A stretch of DNA of 16,183 nucleotides from Candidatus Aenigmatarchaeota archaeon (GTDB lineage Archaea > Aenigmatarchaeota > Aenigmatarchaeia > QMZP01): positions 1 to 16,183 of the forward strand of contig JACQIG010000052.1 of assembly GCA_016198605.1 (NCBI GenBank), written 5' to 3'. The notes below the pieces were generated by a model, which ran no database searches, was not told where the DNA came from, and worked only from the letters and a program-made list of their open reading frames with translations. The position numbers were made by a program, and so were the translations under genes. Below, in pieces: positions 13,256 to 16,183 of the stretch; positions within the stretch are counted from its first letter, which is position 1, and each line of letters starts with the position of its first letter.

Positions 13256-13588
13256 ATGAAAATCGAGAGGATTGAAGGCGACATTGTAAGGAAGGGATGG
13301 CGGTATAGCGATGATGAATACGCCTTTTATGATGTCTATTACATGATGGTCTCAGGCCATTATCTGATAGAGGAATGTTCAAGGCGCAAACAATACAGGA
13401 CAAGCCTGCCCCCAAAGGATGTTTTCGGCCCTCTTCCCCTTGAAATAATAGAGGGTGATATCCCGGAAGAGGAGGTGGACAGGAAGTGCCTTGGCAGGCT
13501 GGAGAGCAAGTTCAGATTCAAGGCAGTAGAGAAACACTACCATGTGCCTGAGCCTACTCAACCTCAAGGATGCACTCATCACAGATGA
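13256..13588 (+). CDS. Unrecognised 110-residue protein
   Basis: I do not recognise the family. The start is fixed by the TATA box 27 bases upstream. Residues 1-40 look like a small beta/alpha segment rich in Tyr and acidic residues (RYSDDEYAFYDVYYMM). A Pro-rich middle follows (TSLPPKDVFGPLPLEIIEGD, about 49-68), then a basic segment (LGRLESKFRFKAVEKHYHVP, about 79-98). The last 12 residues, including CTHH, are encoded where a minus-strand zinc-finger microprotein gene ends, so the two genes overlap tail to tail by 35 bases. The final residues may therefore be unconstrained. No membrane segment is present. Confidence 0.6.
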   Translation: MKIERIEGDIVRKGWRYSDDEYAFYDVYYMMVSGHYLIEECSRRKQYRTSLPPKDVFGPLPLEIIEGDIPEEEVDRKCLGRLESKFRFKAVEKHYHVPEPTQPQGCTHHR

Positions 13589-13649
13589 AGTAGGCTATCC
13601 TCGGCTGGAAGTCGTCATTCTCCTGCCCGCATTCTGTGCATATAAGCAT
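13554..13649 (-). CDS. 31-residue ClpX-type zinc-finger microprotein
   Basis: The frame ATG(13649) to TAG encodes a 31-residue peptide with C4-x2-C7-G and then FIC-x2-CI at C23/C26. The end, (Y/F)ICDECI, is the hallmark of the ClpX N-terminal zinc finger, which has the same CxxC...ICDECI order with a slightly longer gap (15 residues here, about 18 in ClpX). No ClpX ATPase is attached. A TATA-like box (13681-13692) would start transcription near 13660, so a leaderless GTG at 13658 (34 residues) or the ATG with a ten-base leader are the options. The frame is open further back to the TAG that ends the 74-residue gene, so a longer form cannot be excluded. It overlaps the 3' end of the + strand gene by 35 bases. 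The function is unknown. Confidence 0.55.
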   Translation of the reverse strand: MLICTECGQENDDFQPRIAYFICDECILEVE

Positions 13650-13680
13650 GGCAACCACAAATGAATATTCTTCCTGCCCT

Positions 13681-13692
13681 GTCTTAAAAGCT
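13681..13692 (-). promoter_or_regulatory. Putative TATA box for the zinc-finger microprotein
   Basis: On the minus strand the sequence reads agcttttaagac, placing transcription start near 13660 and within ten bases of the candidate GTG and ATG starts. It is a modest consensus match. Confidence 0.4.
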
Positions 13693-13724
13693 TTGCCCTC
13701 TTTTACGTCAATCAGGCGAATTTT

Positions 13725-13937
13725 CTAACCGCTCTCTTTAGGCACCTCAAATGCCCTGTAAACCCTTTCACGCCTGTCTATTTCTTCTTGGTAAGCCTTG
13801 TACGTCTTAATGGCGGTGGCATATCCCCTCCCACGAGTTTCGTGGTAAGCCCTGTCAACATTCTCTTTTGCCGCTATCAGACCTTCTATCAGTTGGGACA
13901 GCCTCATATTCTTTAATTCCTCATGCCCCATCCCCAT
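13725..13937 (-). CDS. Small helical protein, tandem paralogue 1 (about 70 residues)
   Basis: The protein is nearly all helix, with a charged middle (LSQLIEGLIAAKENV) and a basic end (YKAYQEEIDRRERVYRAF). It aligns along most of its length with the protein encoded just upstream on the same strand (13967-14164). Shared positions include RLxxL, a Val at the helix break, TYxA, EIxRRE and YR. The two are likely a tandem duplication. ATG at 13937 is chosen; ATG at 13931 and TTG at 13949 are alternatives, and GAGGTGAT overlaps this area as a possible ribosome-binding site. A TATA-like sequence at about 13986-13993 lies inside the upstream gene. The family is not recognised. The TAG stop is in frame with the zinc-finger microprotein below. 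Confidence 0.6.
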   Translation of the reverse strand: MGMGHEELKNMRLSQLIEGLIAAKENVDRAYHETRGRGYATAIKTYKAYQEEIDRRERVYRAFEVPKESG

Positions 13938-13966
13938 CACCTCACTCAAAGCCCTGATGGATTATG

Positions 13967-14164
13967 TCAAATCTTTTTGTCTCGCCTATAAAGCTCTTCT
14001 TCCCTTCTACTGATTTCTCCCCTAAGCGCCTCATATGTTGCTACCAGGCTATCATATTCATTCCTAGTCCAATACCTGAGCACAAACCCTTCAACCTTGA
14101 CACCTGTTTTTATCATGCTGTCCATCAGGTCGCCAAGGCGCCTATTACTGAAATCTTCTGTCAT
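13967..14164 (-). CDS. Small helical protein, tandem paralogue 2 (65 residues)
   Basis: This is the upstream copy of the tandem pair and shares the RLxxL...TYxA...EIxRREE...YR pattern with the gene at 13725-13937. It is helical and highly charged, with the C-terminal half (EALRGEISRREEELYRRDKK) able to form a coiled coil. The start at 14164 is supported by a strong Shine-Dalgarno (GAGGTGG, 14171-14177) six bases upstream. That site overlaps the acylphosphatase-like stop codon, so translation of the two is probably linked. It has no cysteine and no membrane segment. It may act as a dimeric or oligomeric partner of its paralogue; this is inference from the helical pattern and duplication only. 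Confidence 0.65.
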   Translation of the reverse strand: MTEDFSNRRLGDLMDSMIKTGVKVEGFVLRYWTRNEYDSLVATYEALRGEISRREEELYRRDKKI

Positions 14165-14175
14165 AGTATCCCACC

Positions 14176-14466
14176 TCAGACAAAATCCTCGTAGGCGATG
14201 TTGAAGTCCTTGAATTCGCCCGTGTAGTCCCCCCAGCTGACGTCCACGCTGATTATCAGCTTGACGAACTCGCCCTTCTTCAGGTCATCCACCAGGCCCT
14301 CTATCCTGGCCTTGTCGCCTTCGGCCACTATCTCTATGGCGCCGCCGTCGGATTTCTTCACCCAGCCTTTCAGGCCGAGGTTCCTCGCCTTCCTCCTGAC
14401 CTCTGACCTGAAGAACATGCCGTGGAACATCCCGGTGGCCTTTATGTGCGCCCTTGTGTTCTCCAT
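14176..14466 (-). CDS. Acylphosphatase-fold protein lacking the catalytic Asn
   Basis: The 96-residue protein fits the acylphosphatase fold (PF00708). It has HIKATGMFHGMFFR at 7-20 (the phosphate-binding loop, with catalytic Arg20), ARNLGLKGWV at 27-36, DGGAIEIVAEG at 40-50, and FNIAYEDFV at the end. In active enzymes the loop after GWV reads (R/K)N, and that Asn (N41 in the human muscle enzyme) positions the attacking water. Here the residue is Lys38. The Thr that usually follows FRxx is Val. The protein may therefore bind phosphate or a carboxyl-phosphate without hydrolysing it, or have another role. The TATA box (14489-14496) predicts a leaderless mRNA and overlaps the upstream DHH stop. 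A linked small gene follows after 11 bases. Confidence 0.85.
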   Translation of the reverse strand: MENTRAHIKATGMFHGMFFRSEVRRKARNLGLKGWVKKSDGGAIEIVAEGDKARIEGLVDDLKKGEFVKLIISVDVSWGDYTGEFKDFNIAYEDFV

Positions 14467-14488
14467 ACAGTCTCTAATTGGCAGATTG

Positions 14489-14496
14489 ATTTATAT
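14489..14496 (-). promoter_or_regulatory. TATA box for the acylphosphatase-like gene, overlapping the DHH stop
   Basis: On the minus strand atataaat is centred 26 bases before the ATG at 14466. The TAA inside the box is also the stop codon of the upstream DHH gene (14491-14493), so one sequence serves both. Confidence 0.6.
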
Positions 14497-15441
14497 CCTT
14501 AATTGCCTGTTCAGCGCTTTCAGGAAATCCTCAAGCCTGTCCTTCGGTATCCTCGCGCCTGCTGCCTCAGGGTGGCCCCCGCCCGAGCCGCCCACGGCTT
14601 CCGCCGCCTTTTCAGCTGCTTTGTGCAGGTCTGCGTTCCCTCTCCGCCTTATGGTTATGTCAAGATAATTCCTTCTCTTGTATACAGCTATGCCAACGGG
14701 CTTGCCTGTCGCTGTTGCAGCAAAAAGCGCTGCCGCGCCCCTGAAGCCAAAGCGTGGCAGCTTCTCAATACACCCTACGTTGCCCTGCTGCCTGGCCTTT
14801 TTCTTTACAAAATCATAAAGCTCGAACTCCCTGTCAGCCGCGTCCCGCGCGGCCTCAACAAGGCCCGGCATGTCTGACGGCTTGCCGCCTTTTGCCATTA
14901 TCCTGACAATCTCCCTCTTCGCGTCATACCCGGAAAACCTCTCGCCTTTCATCCCCAGGACAAGGGTGGCTATCTCAAAGTAGAGCGTCCTCTTCTCCCA
15001 GTCCGCCAGGGCTGCCTGCACGAACCTGGTGCTGTCGGTGTAGTCCCCTATCGCGCCGTATATGGCCAGCAGGACCATCTCAGGCGGAAGGCTTGGCGCA
15101 AACTTCCTGTATGCCAGCTCGGAGCCGCATGACTGCTCGTCATGCGCGTAAAGCCTCACGGATTTATCCACAAGGGCTTCTGTAATGCCCGAAGGCAGCG
15201 GGTGGTGGTCAAAATACATGACTTCCTTCCTGGAAAATATGGCTAATGCATCCTTAGCAGTCCTCTTCTCCAGCGCTATGTCGCAGAGGATGATCCTGTT
15301 CTCCCCAACGTTCTTCAGGTCCTCAAGCAGGGAGACGGGCTTCGTGAAGAACACCCTCGCGCCAGGGAAGACCGCCAAGGCTATAGCGCCGGCGCATATG
15401 CCGTCTGAGTCCGCGTGGGTGAGAATCAATGTCTTTGGCAT
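14491..15441 (-). CDS. DHH-family phosphohydrolase with DHHA1 domain
   Basis: The 316-residue protein has all DHH superfamily metal motifs. They are HADSDG (H9, D11, D13), D54 in LCDIAL, the DHH triad at D78-H79-H80 in YFDHHPLP, and D133 in GAIGDYTD. The C-terminal DHHA1 substrate-binding domain ends with GGSGGGHPEAAGARIP (284-299). The size suits the single-chain archaeal DHH proteins related to nanoRNase/pAp phosphatase and RecJ-like enzymes. Which of these substrates it cleaves cannot be read from the motifs. The frame is open to 15489, but ATG at 15441 is chosen because the TATA box at 15459-15470 is about 25 bases upstream and family members start with this strand just before the HxDxD motif. 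The same box appears to serve a divergent gene. Confidence 0.88.
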   Translation of the reverse strand: MPKTLILTHADSDGICAGAIALAVFPGARVFFTKPVSLLEDLKNVGENRIILCDIALEKRTAKDALAIFSRKEVMYFDHHPLPSGITEALVDKSVRLYAHDEQSCGSELAYRKFAPSLPPEMVLLAIYGAIGDYTDSTRFVQAALADWEKRTLYFEIATLVLGMKGERFSGYDAKREIVRIMAKGGKPSDMPGLVEAARDAADREFELYDFVKKKARQQGNVGCIEKLPRFGFRGAAALFAATATGKPVGIAVYKRRNYLDITIRRRGNADLHKAAEKAAEAVGGSGGGHPEAAGARIPKDRLEDFLKALNRQLRI

Positions 15442-15458
15442 GATTATATCTTGTGACG

Positions 15459-15470
15459 GTATTATATTAA
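15459..15470. promoter_or_regulatory. Single TATA box shared by two divergent leaderless genes
   Basis: The 51-base gap between the DHH ATG (15441, minus) and the orphan ATG (15493, plus) holds one AT-rich core, near-palindromic (attatattaa). It sits almost exactly midway, about 25 bases from each start. Both genes would be leaderless from it. No second box of similar quality is visible in the gap; the tatatc at 15445-15450 is too close to the minus start. Confidence 0.6.
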
Positions 15471-15492
15471 GTCCGGAAGCCAAATACAATGC

Positions 15493-15861
15493 ATGAAGAA
15501 ATCACTGCGCCAGATTGAGGATAGGTATGTCCGGAAGGGCTTCAGCGGCGCTAGGCTGCGCAGGGCGCTGGAGAAGGACAAGGAATACGCAAACCTGTTA
15601 AGCCGCAAGAGAAGCAGGATACCAAGGAAGGCCAAGGTGAGTAAGGCAGACAGGAAGCGTTACGTGCTGTCAACCAGCAAGGACCATGGGATATTGAGAA
15701 TGGTGTGCGAGCTGGAGAATTACGAGCTGTCCGACTTCGACAGGGACATGATAGACCTAATAAGGACGCAACTGGAGCATGACTGGAGGACGCCCCTGAT
15801 GAAGCTGCTGCAGAGGCTGCACAAGAAATACAAATCAGTCACCACAAATCAACAAAAGTGA
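15493..15861 (+). CDS. Unrecognised basic 122-residue protein
   Basis: I do not recognise the family. The protein is strongly basic, mostly helical and without a signal. Residues 1-60 include RQIEDRYVRKGFSGARLRR and repeated basic clusters (SRKRSRIPRKAKVSKADRKR, about 37-56). The second half has two helices (GILRMVCELENYELSDFDRDM and TPLMKLLQRLHKKY). Its composition fits a nucleic-acid- or ribosome-binding protein, but this is only composition. ATG at 15493 is set by the shared TATA box. The last seven codons and the stop overlap, tail to tail, the end of the minus-strand gene that stops at 15839. Confidence 0.6.
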   Translation: MKKSLRQIEDRYVRKGFSGARLRRALEKDKEYANLLSRKRSRIPRKAKVSKADRKRYVLSTSKDHGILRMVCELENYELSDFDRDMIDLIRTQLEHDWRTPLMKLLQRLHKKYKSVTTNQQK

Positions 15862-16087
15862 CCTTCATCGTTGTCCTGCCGTTGTGGACGAACTTGAGGC
15901 GGGCCATGTTTGCGTTGGGCTTGTAGTCGCTTTTCCTTATGAAGTCCAGGGCGATCCGCTTGAGCTCGGTCAGGTTGGCGTCTGGGGGGTTCTCTATCTT
16001 GGCAAGGTTTATCCAGCCGTAATTCGCCCCGGAGTTCTCAATGGGGCCCCAGATTTGGATGTAGACTATTGTCTGAGCGTTATTCAT
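15839..16087 (-). CDS. Unrecognised 82-residue protein, coupled to the truncated upstream gene
   Basis: I do not recognise the family. Strands (QTIVYIQIWGPI; YGWINLAKI; ARLKFVHN; MKVTFVDLW) and one helix (TELKRIALDFIRKS) suggest a compact alpha/beta fold. The ATG at 16087 is chosen because it overlaps the stop of the upstream gene (ATGAATAA, 16080-16087), typical of coupled translation. An ATG at 16093 or a TTG at 16108 would add two or seven residues. The protein has no cysteine from this start. The gene ends tail to tail with a 23-base overlap with the + strand orphan (ends 15861). Being second in a tightly coupled pair of small genes recalls toxin-antitoxin layout, but no toxin fold is recognised. 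Confidence 0.5.
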   Translation of the reverse strand: MNNAQTIVYIQIWGPIENSGANYGWINLAKIENPPDANLTELKRIALDFIRKSDYKPNANMARLKFVHNGRTTMKVTFVDLW

Positions 16088-16181
16088 ACACATGCCTGCG
16101 TCTCTCAAGCGACCTGTCAGCCTCTAATCTCATCTTTCTTATGTCTTCTACAGAAATCTTCAAATCAGGAAGCAGGCCAAA
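16080..16181 (-). CDS. C-terminal end of a truncated gene (window edge)
   Basis: The frame is open from the window edge to the TAA at 16080-16082 and gives 33 residues. They read as a charged helix: LPDLKISVEDIRKMRLEADR followed by SLERRRHVYE. This looks coding, because the composition is strongly charged with a regular hydrophobic pattern and the stop overlaps the next ATG. The start and most of the gene lie beyond 16183, so length and family are unknown. It could be a DNA-binding antitoxin-like or helical protein, but nothing in the tail decides this. Confidence 0.5.
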   Translation of the reverse strand, partial: FGLLPDLKISVEDIRKMRLEADRSLERRRHVYE

Positions 16182-16183
16182 CA

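Noticed and set aside
1..16183. tRNA, rRNA, CRISPR array or insertion sequence
   Set aside because: I looked for cloverleaf ends, spaced repeats, and transposase motifs on both strands and saw none. The gaps are too short for rRNA and show no repeat-spacer pattern.

Overview
The window reads as chromosomal DNA from an archaeon. The best evidence is a 52-residue Sec61-beta (archaeal SecG) gene, an NEMF/Rqc2-type protein, a two-subunit ferredoxin-dependent 2-oxoacid oxidoreductase, an ATPase-free membrane-anchored Lon-type protease, and archaeal TATA boxes. Most of these boxes sit about 25-27 bases before the start codon, which predicts leaderless mRNAs. Arginine is mostly AGG and isoleucine often ATA. 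The many small orphan genes and compact layout would suit a DPANN-type or other uncultured lineage, but I cannot fix the phylum. No rRNA, tRNA, CRISPR array or insertion sequence is visible.

Layout. 1-1950 (+): a GXGXG beta-helix protein like FwdC or the glutamate synthase C-terminus. Its last 11 codons are duplicated downstream around a strong hairpin. Next come a protein with a C-terminal winged helix, Sec61-beta, and a stop-start-overlapping 71-residue orphan. 2020-5345 (+): a strong BRE/TATA promoter and a four-gene operon: korA (gamma-alpha fusion), a four-cysteine zinc-ribbon protein, an 88-residue orphan, and korB. 5376-5955 (-): two small orphan genes. 6066-6723 (+): a DUF4406/deoxyribosyltransferase-like protein and a small membrane protein whose frame is broken at a TTT CGG site. 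6724-8902 (-): an orphan and fused guaA (GMP synthase).

8987-10293 (+): a membrane-anchored Lon-like serine protease overlapping an N-terminally anchored bifunctional-nuclease-family (DUF151) protein. 10361-13219 (+): TatD hydrolase, NEMF/Rqc2 homologue, and a coiled-coil/two-TM protein. 13256-13588 (+): an orphan that converges on and overlaps a 31-residue ClpX-type zinc-finger microprotein. 13725-15441 (-): two tandem paralogous helical small proteins, an acylphosphatase-fold protein lacking the catalytic Asn, and a DHH phosphohydrolase. The last shares one TATA box with a divergent basic orphan (15493-15861, +). The right edge holds an orphan overlapping the tail of a truncated upstream gene (-).

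How the genes work together: korA-korB form one enzyme that oxidises a 2-oxoacid and reduces ferredoxin. The two small genes between the subunits are candidates for assembly or regulatory roles. The protease/nuclease pair suggests a function at or outside the membrane. Sec61-beta and the NEMF homologue belong to protein export and ribosome quality control. The rest is housekeeping (guaA, tatD, DHH) mixed with unrecognised lineage-specific small proteins. All functional calls are from reading the sequence; no database search was run.
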